A stretch of 64,000 bases of DNA from NCBI GenBank assembly GCA_905197955.1, contig CAJKAR010000026.1, forward strand, positions 1 through 64,000. Reading direction: 5' to 3'. Shown piece after piece: positions 56,088 to 64,000 of this stretch (position 1 is the first letter of the stretch; every line of letters starts with the position of its first letter). Source of the DNA: an uncultured Lentisphaeria bacterium (GTDB taxonomy: Bacteria; Verrucomicrobiota; Lentisphaeria; Victivallales; UBA1829). The notes under the pieces were generated by a model. The model was not told the origin of the DNA. It saw only the letters and a program-made list of their open reading frames with translations, and did not search any database. The translations under genes and the position numbers were made by a program.

Positions 56088-57055
56088 AGGCGAACTCCGA
56101 GGGGCGCCCTCTTGTGGTAACCGGAGATCGGAAACTGACCTTCCAAAATGTGCTTGTCGGCGATATCTGGCTTTGCGCAGGGCAGTCAAACATGCAGTTT
56201 GCCCTGTTCGCCGTCCGAGAGGGAAAAGAGGCGGCGGCCTCCGCTGATCGTAAAATCCGTCTGCTGCAAGTTCCATGCTCCTGGAGCAGAAAACCGGAAT
56301 ATAATATCGAGGCAGTCTGGAACGAGGCAACCTCGCAGACGGCCTGGTATTTTTCCGGTTTTGCCTTTTTGTTTGGACGCCGTCTGCTTCAGGAAACCGG
56401 CGTCCCGCAGGGTCTTGTCAATATTTCCTGGGGCGGTGCGCGGATTGAATCCATGATGGATCGCAATGTCCTTCCGCATGTCCGGATCAGCGAATCGGTA
56501 AGAAGAGAACTGGAAAAGCAGTTTCAGGATCTGGATTCCAGGAGTGACAGGGAGTTGAGACCGGATAAGCAACGTCTTCCCGGAGTTCTCTACAACAAAA
56601 TGATCCGTCCGCTTTCTCCGATGGCGGTACGTGGAGTCATCTGGTATCAGGGCGAAGACAACCATGCAGACGGAATGAAGTATGCAGATAAGCTTCAGGT
56701 TCTTTCCGAAACGTTCCGTCATTCTTTTTCCAATCCCAATCTGCCATTCTATATTGTCCAGATACCGCCATATCGATATTCCCTTCGGGATCCTCAGCTT
56801 CTGCCGCGCTTCTGGAAGGCGCAGTTTACCTGGACAATCCGTGATGTCAATGCGGAAATAATTGTCAGCACGGACTGTGGTGATTTTAAAGACATTCATC
56901 CCCGCCACAAACGGATTCTGGCGGAACGTCTGGCGGATACCATTCTTTACCGGGAATACAGAATGGGAAACTCATCTGTTCTTGCTCCGCGATTCAAAAA
57001 GCGATATGGAAGAATCGTGAAATTATCGTTTCATTTCATAACAGCAATGGATTGA
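56084..57055 (+). CDS. Sialate O-acetylesterase, main piece with catalytic Ser and His
   Basis: 323 residues. DIWLCAGQSNMQFAL contains the nucleophile Ser of the SGNH/SASA fold, NISWGGARIESMM and GVIWYQGEDNHADG are family blocks, and STDCGDFKDIHPRHK contains the catalytic Asp-His. The enzyme removes O-acetyl groups from sialic acid or from acetylated xylan or other sugars, and is exported. The frame is lost at an A5 run (56996-57000); six A would give PRFKKAIWKNREIIVSFHNSNG and join the C-terminal piece. Last gene of the GH38 operon. Confidence 0.75.
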   Translation: MKANSEGRPLVVTGDRKLTFQNVLVGDIWLCAGQSNMQFALFAVREGKEAAASADRKIRLLQVPCSWSRKPEYNIEAVWNEATSQTAWYFSGFAFLFGRRLLQETGVPQGLVNISWGGARIESMMDRNVLPHVRISESVRRELEKQFQDLDSRSDRELRPDKQRLPGVLYNKMIRPLSPMAVRGVIWYQGEDNHADGMKYADKLQVLSETFRHSFSNPNLPFYIVQIPPYRYSLRDPQLLPRFWKAQFTWTIRDVNAEIIVSTDCGDFKDIHPRHKRILAERLADTILYREYRMGNSSVLAPRFKKRYGRIVKLSFHFITAMD

Positions 57056-57285
57056 AAAGTCGCGATGGAAAAAACATTACTCATCTGATGATCGCGGGCT
57101 CCGACCGGAATTTCATAAACGCAGAAGGACGTATTCAGAATGATTCTCTTATCATTCCGGTAAAAGCAGGAATGAATCCCAAATGGATCCGTCTCGGGTG
57201 GGATCAGTTCGGCAATCATAATCTGGTCAATCGTCACGGAATTCCTGCCGTTCCATTCGAGGAAGAAGTTCAGGAAATGTTGTGA
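57052..57285 (+). CDS. Sialate O-acetylesterase, C-terminal piece
   Basis: About 77 codons (LKSRDGKNITHLMIAGSDRNF...IRLGWDQFGNHNLVNRHGIPAVPF), the normal SASA C-terminal beta domain, in the frame reached if one A is added at 56996-57000. The apparent TTG start is not real. Together the three pieces form one gene, 55860-57285. Confidence 0.68.
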   Translation: MKSRDGKNITHLMIAGSDRNFINAEGRIQNDSLIIPVKAGMNPKWIRLGWDQFGNHNLVNRHGIPAVPFEEEVQEML

Positions 57286-57413
57286 CGGATAGAAAGAGGT
57301 GACAAGTTCGTCTGATGATCTGTTTCCTCATTTTCTATTCGGGAATCCAGCCGCTATCCCGGCGATATTTTCTTTCAGGTAAACAGGGAAATCCAGAAAT
57401 ATCTGCACCGGAG

Positions 57414-57449
57414 TTTCCGCATAGCAACGTTTCCCGCTATGCGGAAACA
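57414..57449. terminator. Hairpin between convergent operons
   Basis: GTTTCCGCATAGC (57414-57426) pairs perfectly with GCTATGCGGAAAC (57437-57449) across a 10-base loop. It lies between the stop of the esterase gene and the minus-strand GH2 gene and probably ends both. The T-tails are weak. The rest of 57286-57614 shows nothing else. Confidence 0.55.
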
Positions 57450-57614
57450 AAATCCAATGAAGCTTCCGCCTCGAAAACAGAACTTGAAATCATCTCTGAA
57501 TGATTTTTGCCACTGGATGGATCATCCATCCCCTTTACCAGATTCAACACAACCCCCCGTTTTGCGGATCATGTGTTTTCCTTCATTCCGTCCGAAAACC
57601 ATTTCCGGAAACAC

Positions 57615-60600
57615 TCATTGTTTCTCCTTCAACTCATAGAATTCGACTTTGTGGTACCGCATATTCACATTGCAGAAGCGAAAATGAGTGAAATTGCAGG
57701 AGGCAAATCGAAAATCCGATGCATCCGATACGGCATCCAGATTGCCATCCACATAGAGCCAGACTCGAGACCCGTCATACCGGAATCGAAGATGCACTTT
57801 TTTATTCAGTTCCAGAACTCTTTTCGATTTCATGTTCAGAATATGCACCCGCTTATCCGGATGGAACTGAAAACCGACCTGAATCAGATCAAAAAGCCTT
57901 GCATTTCCATGAGTCGGATACTTCAACGGAGTCACTTCCAGAACCAGCTCAAATGGATTCCGCTGAAAATCCTTCATCGGATTGTTTCTGGTCGGGAAGA
58001 CCACAACACATCCGTTTTTTTCAGAGAAGTCGGCACCTTTTTCCGAATACTGATACTTGATTTCCGGAGAATAATAGCAACCGGGGACAGCCGGAAGCAA
58101 TTCCTTTTTCGAAAAATCCACCGCAGCTTTCAAAACGGGGACCAGCTCACCAACGGTTTTCTGCGCTTTGGCAAAGGTGATCCCGACCACCACATACTGC
58201 GCGGCTGTCAAGCCTCCGCGAATATCAACTGAGCGGATCTGCTTTTCCGGATGCGGATTCCGGAAAGTGCTCAGATAAAGATTGACAGAACCTTGTTTAT
58301 TTCTGCCGGCCCAGGCGATCTGACAGTTGGCGGCTGGAATGAAATTCCACCAGTCACAGATGTCGATCTGAGCACGAACGGGGAGAACTGTCCGGGAACC
58401 ATCCGCATAATGCAGAGTATATTCGGCAACAGGTGTTCCGGGTTTATCCGTCATCCAGGCGGAGGCATGAAGGACATGGAACAGATCGGCTTCCGTCCCC
58501 ACCGGAATACCTTTCACTTCCCGCATGAGTTTCTGAGCCATGACACTTCCAAAACTCAGAACGCCTTTCCCATTGTTCTTTTTCGGAGCGGCCAGATAAA
58601 ATGGAATGCCGCAAAAGATATTTTCCTCCGGGAACGGCGGAACAGGAGTGGGCTGTCCATCTTCCTCGTAATTGTTCCGGCCGACGTGATTGATCAGGAA
58701 CATGCGCATATCATTGCGGCCCTGATCGGTCCATCCCCCCTTCCCGTCGCCTGCGACACGATCCCAGTACCCCATATTGGCAAACTTCCCCAGATCAAGT
58801 CGCTGATAGTGAAATTTCGGTTTCACAACAGGCATAAATTTCACACCTAAATTCCGGCAGAGCATGGCAATGGTCCGCATCACTTTTTCCCGTTCCTTGT
58901 CCACGGCATTTTCCCAGGGCAGCGTATCCAGCAGAATGCGTCCATCGCCGATACGGACCTCCGCAAGAAAAGCCGGCATTGTCAGCAGCCGGATTCCGGA
59001 GCTGTTTTCTTCGGATTCCAGGCACCAGACAGGCGGGTCCGCCGTCTGCATCGAACACTGCCAGTAGATTCCGGGACGGCTCCACTGCTCCTGATTGGAA
59101 GGGGGCCGGTACCATGCAAGATCAAAATTCGCAACGCCATTCAGCAGAGCGGCATTCCCGACCGGCACTCCTACCAGAATTTTTTTCGGCCGCGCAACGA
59201 TCCGCAATCCCTTCGGAAGAATTCCTTCCAGTTTTTTCACGGTATCGGGTTCGGCATTGTGAATCCAGACCGTCCCTCCCCTCGCTAGAATTTTCCGGAT
59301 GGATTCCTTCGAAAGTTCCGCAGAGGAATCCATCAGAACGATCCCCGAATCCGGATTGGCCGTCTCCACGGTTTCCGCAAAAATCGTTTTCAGAAAAGGA
59401 GCAATCCTGACATTTTTTCCCGCCAGAAGCGTAATCGGAATTCGGTTCTCCTCCATCCGGCGCTCCACTCCGCAGCGGATCATGTTGGCAAACAGTTTCA
59501 GGATCGCCGGATCCGAACTGTTCACCGGGAAGGAATTAAGAATGCAAACGCCTTTCTCCACATCCACTTCCACCAGAGGAGTCCATTCCATTCCACCGCG
59601 GCCGCCGCATTCCAGAATGTTCCGGAAGGAGCCTTCGCACGGTTTACGGAACGTACCGATCGAAACCAGATTCTCATTCCGCCAGCAATTCAGCTGTTCC
59701 GGAAGGAGACCTTTCAGAACAGGATGTCCCTCGCTGCGGATCCAGCTGCGAGTCGCGGCGTGATTGATATCGCGTTCCGGAAGTTCGGCGCGGAAGGGAA
59801 CCCAGTCTTTCTGCGGCATCATCAAAACGGTTCCACCCAATTTGAAGAATTCGTTCAGCATGGGAACCATGGAAAGACGGAAAGCATCCGGAGCGACAAT
59901 AATGACTTTTACTCCGGCGGGAATGTTTTTTTCGATTTTCCGTGTCTTCTGTAAATTCAGATCGGCAAGTTTTGCATCGAAAGAATTTCCGATCACCCCG
60001 ATCCGGTCCGCCAGAGCGGAAAGATCGTATTTCCGGGGCATGACATGAATCGTCTGCTCGAAACGAGCCTGCTCCTGAGTTCCCATCAGAGCTTTGACGG
60101 TCAGCTGCGCCGTATAGGGTCTGCCGAGGGGGGGCAGAGTCACGGAGACGGTCCCATCCCATTTTTCCCCTTGCGGCACCTTCACTTTCCATTCGCCCTG
60201 CTTCAAGAGCGATTTGTCATCGGACCGCAGGTACCATCGAATCCGATCAGCGGGAGCACCGCCGTCGTTCAGGAAAACTACTTTCCGGTTCAGCGTATCC
60301 CCCTCGGTCAGATTCGGCTGGAATTCAAGGGGAGCCATCACGGTGTGTTCCAGAACATAATTCATGTCGCGCACCCATGGATTGAGTCCAGCGAAACCGA
60401 CATAGCGGTAATAGTTGCAGACCATCCGGAGCGCCTCCTCCGCCGGATTCTTCGCAACGGGATTGTAGTAGGAAACCGGTGTGGATGCCGTTGGCGATTC
60501 CTGTTCCCAGAGGCAGTAATCGTAAAGGACGTCGCCCGCAATCGAAGGATCGGCAAAACGGTAGAACTCCCCGATGATGACCGGTTTGCTCCAGTCGAAT

Positions 60601-62156
60601 GGATTCGTGCGCCAGCCGCCTTTGACCGCACCTTTTTCCCGGGTCACCCACCAGAGATCATTCGGAAGATTGAATCCGGAATTCGGATACTGCGCTTGAA
60701 CGGTTCCGGCGCTCCATTCCGGATAATGGATGTTGTTGATGTCCAGAATTCCATTCCAGGAATTGTCTCCATCCGCCTGAAAAAGGGCATTCGGAGCATA
60801 TTTCCGCATGGTCTTCAGGTAATGTTCCGTGACATCCTTCCACTCGGCTCCGGTTTCGGCCCAGACCGTCTCATTGGCGAGAGAATACATGATGACCGAT
60901 GGATGATTCCGGTACAGTTTCGCAACCCCTTTGCAGTATTCCTCCACGCCATCCTTGCGGAAACGATTGTTCCGATTGAAAAAGCTGAAGGCCAGCTCCG
61001 GAATCAGGAAACGTCCGGCACGGTCAACGGATTCAATCAGCCAGTACGGCAGGGAACCAAGGTGCATACGGGTGGCGTTCACGGAATTTTTCCCTTTATA
61101 CCAGCGTCCGTATTTCCATTTTTCAAAATCGGCGGAACAGCCCATGATGGAATCGCGGGCAAGGAAGATCCGCTGTCCGTTGAGAAGGATGTCACGTCCG
61201 GAGATTGTGATTTCGCGGAACCCGAATTTCTGACGGAAGGCATCCGAAGCCTTACCATCGCGGGTCAGTACGACATCCGCCTCATAGAAGTGAGCTCCGG
61301 CGGGATCCCACAGCAGCAGAGGGGCCGTCCATGGACGGCGCAACGTGATGATTTTTTCTCCCCGCGCGGGAACTGTAACCGGTTCGGTTTCCAGAATCAT
61401 TCTCGGACGTCTGGAATCCTGCTCCGGAGCCACACGGATCAAAGGACGAACCGTCGCCGCCCGGTCGGAAACGTTCTTCAGCGAAATCTCAAAGGCAATC
61501 TCCTTTTTCTGGACAAAGGTCCGGACAAAGACATCGTCAACGTAGCAGAACGGACGGAATTCCAGTTTGATCGGACCTTCAAATCGGGCGAGTTCCCCAT
61601 AGCTGTAATGAGGCGCAAGCCACTCCCTAGTTTTCGGATCAATCAATCCTTCATGGGCAGTGATAGCAAATATGATCTCATTTTTACCCGGACGCAGAAG
61701 ATTGGTCACGTCCATCTCCTTCGGCAGACATGCCTGATTGGAAGATCCGGCAAATCTGCCGTTGACGAACAAACCGAATTTCAGACGGGCTGTGGCAATC
61801 GTGAAGAACGCCGCATGATTCTTCACCATATTTTCAGGAACATCCACAATTCGGCGATGCCATTTTGTCAGATCGGTTTTCTGTTTGAACTGCCCGTTTT
61901 TGTCGAACAGAGGATCATGATAACGTGCAGCGCCTCTCATGGCGGTTTTCACTCTTATTCCTTTGCGCCCAGGGGACCAGCGCAGATTCGCCGGAAGACG
62001 AGACAGATCCGTAGAATCGGAAAGGGCATATTCCCAGTCTGTCTCTTCATCCGGAATCATCAGTTCGGCGCGGGGGCCGAAAAGATATGGCTCCATTGCT
62101 CCGGCAAACATCAGCGGAAAAACGGCCAGCAGTAATACTCGGAAAAAATGTTTCAT
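57615..62156 (-). CDS. Very large secreted GH2-type glycosidase
   Basis: 1,513 residues with signal peptide (MKHFFRVLLLAVFPLMFAGA). An N-terminal sugar-binding domain (WHRRIVDV...FGLFVNGRFAGSS) and Ig-like domain lead into a GH2 barrel: HPSVIMYSLANETVWAETG (acid/base E429) and KPVIIGEFYRFA (nucleophile E530). After the barrel are two long regions, one Rossmann-like, then GDGKGGWTDQGRNDMR near 1135-1150 with the domain shared by three other enzymes here, and a final LamG-like part (VHLRFRYDGSRVWLYVDGNLDA). Beta-galactosidase, mannosidase or glucuronidase specificity cannot be told. It follows the pseudopilin gene and is divergent from the LacI gene at 63392. Confidence 0.8.
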   Translation of the reverse strand: MKHFFRVLLLAVFPLMFAGAMEPYLFGPRAELMIPDEETDWEYALSDSTDLSRLPANLRWSPGRKGIRVKTAMRGAARYHDPLFDKNGQFKQKTDLTKWHRRIVDVPENMVKNHAAFFTIATARLKFGLFVNGRFAGSSNQACLPKEMDVTNLLRPGKNEIIFAITAHEGLIDPKTREWLAPHYSYGELARFEGPIKLEFRPFCYVDDVFVRTFVQKKEIAFEISLKNVSDRAATVRPLIRVAPEQDSRRPRMILETEPVTVPARGEKIITLRRPWTAPLLLWDPAGAHFYEADVVLTRDGKASDAFRQKFGFREITISGRDILLNGQRIFLARDSIMGCSADFEKWKYGRWYKGKNSVNATRMHLGSLPYWLIESVDRAGRFLIPELAFSFFNRNNRFRKDGVEEYCKGVAKLYRNHPSVIMYSLANETVWAETGAEWKDVTEHYLKTMRKYAPNALFQADGDNSWNGILDINNIHYPEWSAGTVQAQYPNSGFNLPNDLWWVTREKGAVKGGWRTNPFDWSKPVIIGEFYRFADPSIAGDVLYDYCLWEQESPTASTPVSYYNPVAKNPAEEALRMVCNYYRYVGFAGLNPWVRDMNYVLEHTVMAPLEFQPNLTEGDTLNRKVVFLNDGGAPADRIRWYLRSDDKSLLKQGEWKVKVPQGEKWDGTVSVTLPPLGRPYTAQLTVKALMGTQEQARFEQTIHVMPRKYDLSALADRIGVIGNSFDAKLADLNLQKTRKIEKNIPAGVKVIIVAPDAFRLSMVPMLNEFFKLGGTVLMMPQKDWVPFRAELPERDINHAATRSWIRSEGHPVLKGLLPEQLNCWRNENLVSIGTFRKPCEGSFRNILECGGRGGMEWTPLVEVDVEKGVCILNSFPVNSSDPAILKLFANMIRCGVERRMEENRIPITLLAGKNVRIAPFLKTIFAETVETANPDSGIVLMDSSAELSKESIRKILARGGTVWIHNAEPDTVKKLEGILPKGLRIVARPKKILVGVPVGNAALLNGVANFDLAWYRPPSNQEQWSRPGIYWQCSMQTADPPVWCLESEENSSGIRLLTMPAFLAEVRIGDGRILLDTLPWENAVDKEREKVMRTIAMLCRNLGVKFMPVVKPKFHYQRLDLGKFANMGYWDRVAGDGKGGWTDQGRNDMRMFLINHVGRNNYEEDGQPTPVPPFPEENIFCGIPFYLAAPKKNNGKGVLSFGSVMAQKLMREVKGIPVGTEADLFHVLHASAWMTDKPGTPVAEYTLHYADGSRTVLPVRAQIDICDWWNFIPAANCQIAWAGRNKQGSVNLYLSTFRNPHPEKQIRSVDIRGGLTAAQYVVVGITFAKAQKTVGELVPVLKAAVDFSKKELLPAVPGCYYSPEIKYQYSEKGADFSEKNGCVVVFPTRNNPMKDFQRNPFELVLEVTPLKYPTHGNARLFDLIQVGFQFHPDKRVHILNMKSKRVLELNKKVHLRFRYDGSRVWLYVDGNLDAVSDASDFRFASCNFTHFRFCNVNMRYHKVEFYELKEKQ

Positions 62157-62248
62157 TTTCAGTCCTTATCTTTTTGTTATCTGTTCAAAAATTCAGTATT
62201 TTTCAAAAAATTCCTTCTATCCCGAAAAGGAACTCTCCCAAACGGATT

Positions 62249-63073
62249 CTACTTTCCGCTCCGGAACCCCCGGTAAAAGGCATGAGGGAAAAAAACAGGG
62301 AAATCCTGAAGCGTTCTCCCGTTTTCCGTCGGCACCTTCAGAAGAGACGCCAGAGACAGCGCAGCAGCATGTCCATCCATATACAGCAGATTCGTCGTTC
62401 CGGCAAGAAGCGAAAAAGAATTCAGTATCCCATCCTTGCTCCGATCGCCCAATCCGCCGAAATCATTTCCGCCTCCATGACGGAATGCAGTATTCAATCC
62501 ATCTCCCCATCCATTCAACGCCAGGGAATTTGGATGCTTGATATCTCCTGCGAAAATAGCCTCCACAGGTCTGGTGATCTCCGAAAGTTTCCGGTAATAG
62601 GGTACATCCGGACTGCCTTTCTTTGCTACTTCCCCAACCGCGTAATGCGTATAACGCATTGCACTGGAGCCGTTGCCCCACTGAGCCTTCATCGGCTCCG
62701 CCGGACAGAGAAAATCGCAGTCGTAATTTCCGTTTTTCAGAATGGAGACGAATTTCACACCGTAAGCGCGCGAACAACTTTGTCCATCCGGGGACGTTCC
62801 GGAAAGCACACCATACCATGCATTCGGATGATCCGACCCGGCGCTCGCTTTGTTCACACGGATTGACGTTACAATATAATCACTGCTGTCACCACTGTAA
62901 CTTGCCTGCGCAAGTCCGATCTGCTTCAGGTTGCTCAGACAGACGGAACCCCTTGCCATGGATCTTGATTTCTCCAGTGCCGGAAGCAGAAGAGCAATCA
63001 GAATTGCAATGATTGCCACAACGATTAAAAGCTCTAGAAGTGTAAATCGGCATACTCTCTCTGCATTCATCAA
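62249..63073 (-). CDS. Pseudopilin-like protein (prepilin N-terminus, DGH C-terminus)
   Basis: 274 residues. CRFTLLELLIVVAIIAILIALLLPALEKSRSMARGSVCLSNLKQIGLAQ is the prepilin motif and family follow-on. NLLYMDGHAAALSLASLL near the end is the DGH motif; the preceding His (FRHGGGNDFGG) is separated by a glycine-rich insertion. First gene of the minus-strand pair with the GH2 enzyme, 92 bases away, behind the promoter at 63148-63176. Confidence 0.85.
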   Translation of the reverse strand: MMNAERVCRFTLLELLIVVAIIAILIALLLPALEKSRSMARGSVCLSNLKQIGLAQASYSGDSSDYIVTSIRVNKASAGSDHPNAWYGVLSGTSPDGQSCSRAYGVKFVSILKNGNYDCDFLCPAEPMKAQWGNGSSAMRYTHYAVGEVAKKGSPDVPYYRKLSEITRPVEAIFAGDIKHPNSLALNGWGDGLNTAFRHGGGNDFGGLGDRSKDGILNSFSLLAGTTNLLYMDGHAAALSLASLLKVPTENGRTLQDFPVFFPHAFYRGFRSGK

Positions 63074-63147
63074 GCCTCATCTCCTTCTTCTGAAAATCAT
63101 TCCGGAACACAGCTCCGGTGGTTTGACGCCTCTCTTTCCTGAATACC

Positions 63148-63176
63148 ATTATATCATAAAACACAGATTTTGACAA
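63148..63176 (-). promoter_or_regulatory. Sigma-70-like promoter of the pseudopilin-GH2 operon
   Basis: Minus-strand TTGTCA (63176-63171), 17-base spacer, TATAAT (63153-63148), 75 bases before the pseudopilin start. No strong palindrome was found in the gap to the divergent LacI gene. Confidence 0.65.
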
Positions 63177-63391
63177 GAGGAGTACAATGATACAAAATGA
63201 GACAGAAACCTTCTGTTCCGCCTATTTCCACAGAAAAGTGACCAGATCGCTTCCGAAGAGCTCTCCGGAAAAAGAGAGGAACAGATTGTTTTTTCAGAAA
63301 ACCATTGTATCTTACTTCATTTTCATCGTCTGAATTCGATGGTCCGATTTCACCAGCTCCCGCGGGGAACCACTTCCGCAGGAGCTCCAGA

Positions 63392-64000
63392 ATGAAAGAA
63401 AATACAATGAAGAGTGACCGGGAAAAACCGAAAAAAGTCACAGTTCGCACCATTGCGGAATTGACCGGATATGCGCATTGTACCGTGGCACGGGCTCTGG
63501 CGAACACGGGCAGCGTTGCGGAAGAAACCCGCAGACGGATTCTACAGATCGCCAGAGATGCCGGATATGTAAATGAGAGACAACCGGTAATCGCCATTAT
63601 CATACCTCTTTTCGGTCCGGAAATCAGCACATACAATACGAGTCTGATAGATGAACTCATCGCGCATCTGGACCGGGAGGAGTTCCGGTACGAACTCATT
63701 CCGGAGCGTATGACAGGAAGAATGAATGAGAAACTGATCAATGGCGCCATCTCCCTCTGCTATCTGGGAGAGCTGGAAAAGGAATGGGCCGCTCAGCATA
63801 ATATTCCGCTTGTCTGCATCAACGATTATGGATTCAACCTGAACCGGATCTATTCAGTATCCTCGAATGATCGTCAGGTCATGACCATTCTAGTGGACCA
63901 TCTGCTAACTGGAAACCGGAAAAGAGTCGTCTACTATGAACCGCATTCCTCCACAAAAAACCAGCGGGAACGGAAAGCCTATTTCTGCAATATCGCGAAA
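63392..64000 (+). CDS. LacI-family regulator, cut by the window end
   Basis: 203 codons from the ATG at 63392 (AGGAG at 63380-63384) stay open to the last base. Residues ~15-65 are a LacI helix-turn-helix: VTVRTIAELTGYAHCTVARALANTGSVAEETRRRI. The sensor domain starts near 70 (VIAIIIPLFGPEISTYNTSLIDELI). It lies divergent from the pseudopilin/GH2 operon and is its likely regulator. The C-terminal third is outside the window. Confidence 0.85.
   Translation, partial: MKENTMKSDREKPKKVTVRTIAELTGYAHCTVARALANTGSVAEETRRRILQIARDAGYVNERQPVIAIIIPLFGPEISTYNTSLIDELIAHLDREEFRYELIPERMTGRMNEKLINGAISLCYLGELEKEWAAQHNIPLVCINDYGFNLNRIYSVSSNDRQVMTILVDHLLTGNRKRVVYYEPHSSTKNQRERKAYFCNIAK

Noticed and set aside
60045..62135. 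696-codon open frame on the plus strand
   Set aside because: It is exactly antisense to the GH2-type gene, has no family motif and an odd composition (many Arg, Ile, Phe, Gln). It exists because the GH2 gene's codon use leaves few stops on the other strand.
63154..63750. 198-codon minus-strand frame
   Set aside because: Antisense to the LacI regulator that starts at 63392 and overlaps the pseudopilin promoter.
1..64000. tRNA, rRNA or riboswitch genes
   Set aside because: No T-loop/acceptor combinations, rRNA motifs or known riboswitch cores were recognised by eye; a covariance-model scan would be decisive.

Overview
The window looks like chromosome from a free-living or gut polysaccharide degrader of the Lentisphaerota/Planctomycetota type, most like Victivallis. 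The grounds are the many pseudopilin-like proteins with a prepilin N-terminus and a C-terminal DGH motif, each sitting beside a LacI, GntR or AraC regulator and large secreted glycosidases of roughly 700-1500 residues. This assignment is inference from gene content. No rRNA or tRNA gene was recognised.

Layout: 1-700 is non-coding with a tandem 38-bp repeat. 696-11950 is a divergent polysaccharide-lyase locus: a LacI regulator, a heparinase II/III-type protein (broken by two frameshifts) and an MFS transporter on the minus strand; a pseudopilin, a second heparinase-type lyase, a 2-hydroxyacid dehydrogenase and a secreted binding protein on the plus strand. 11960-13085 holds an IS3-type transposase remnant and a decayed LacI-like gene. 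13086-18797 is a minus-strand operon (GntR regulator, pseudopilin, DNRLRE-like protein, clan GH-A glycosidase). 18800-20820 is a scarred region with two more copies of the IS-end repeat, a 42-bp palindrome and an AT-rich orphan gene. 20821-22640 and 29392-29947 are two related RiPP (ribosomal peptide) cassettes separated by another minus-strand operon (GntR, pseudopilin, glycosidase, 23006-28142).

30475-36972 is an AraC regulator divergent from a GH43-like enzyme, a pseudopilin and a large clan GH-A enzyme. 37236-43166 encodes a single very large DUF4011/SF1-helicase/Vsr-like nuclease protein that resembles stand-alone defence proteins. 44293-57285 is a LacI regulator divergent from a five-gene operon (pseudopilin, GH38 alpha-mannosidase, two clan GH-A enzymes, sialate O-acetylesterase). 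57615-64000 is a GH2-type enzyme and pseudopilin on the minus strand, divergent from a LacI regulator that runs off the window.

So six cassettes of regulator + pseudopilin + carbohydrate-active enzymes are strung together, each probably induced by its own sugar. Well-formed sigma-70-type promoters (17-bp spacers) and palindromic operator candidates lie in several of the control regions. A recurring oddity is that most broken genes are interrupted exactly at A or T runs, which points to sequencing or assembly indels or to slippage rather than ordinary decay.

The most unusual content is the duplicated RiPP cassette: a short acidic leader-like peptide followed by a Nif11-type precursor, with a conserved upstream block at both loci, and a radical SAM/SPASM maturase at one of them.
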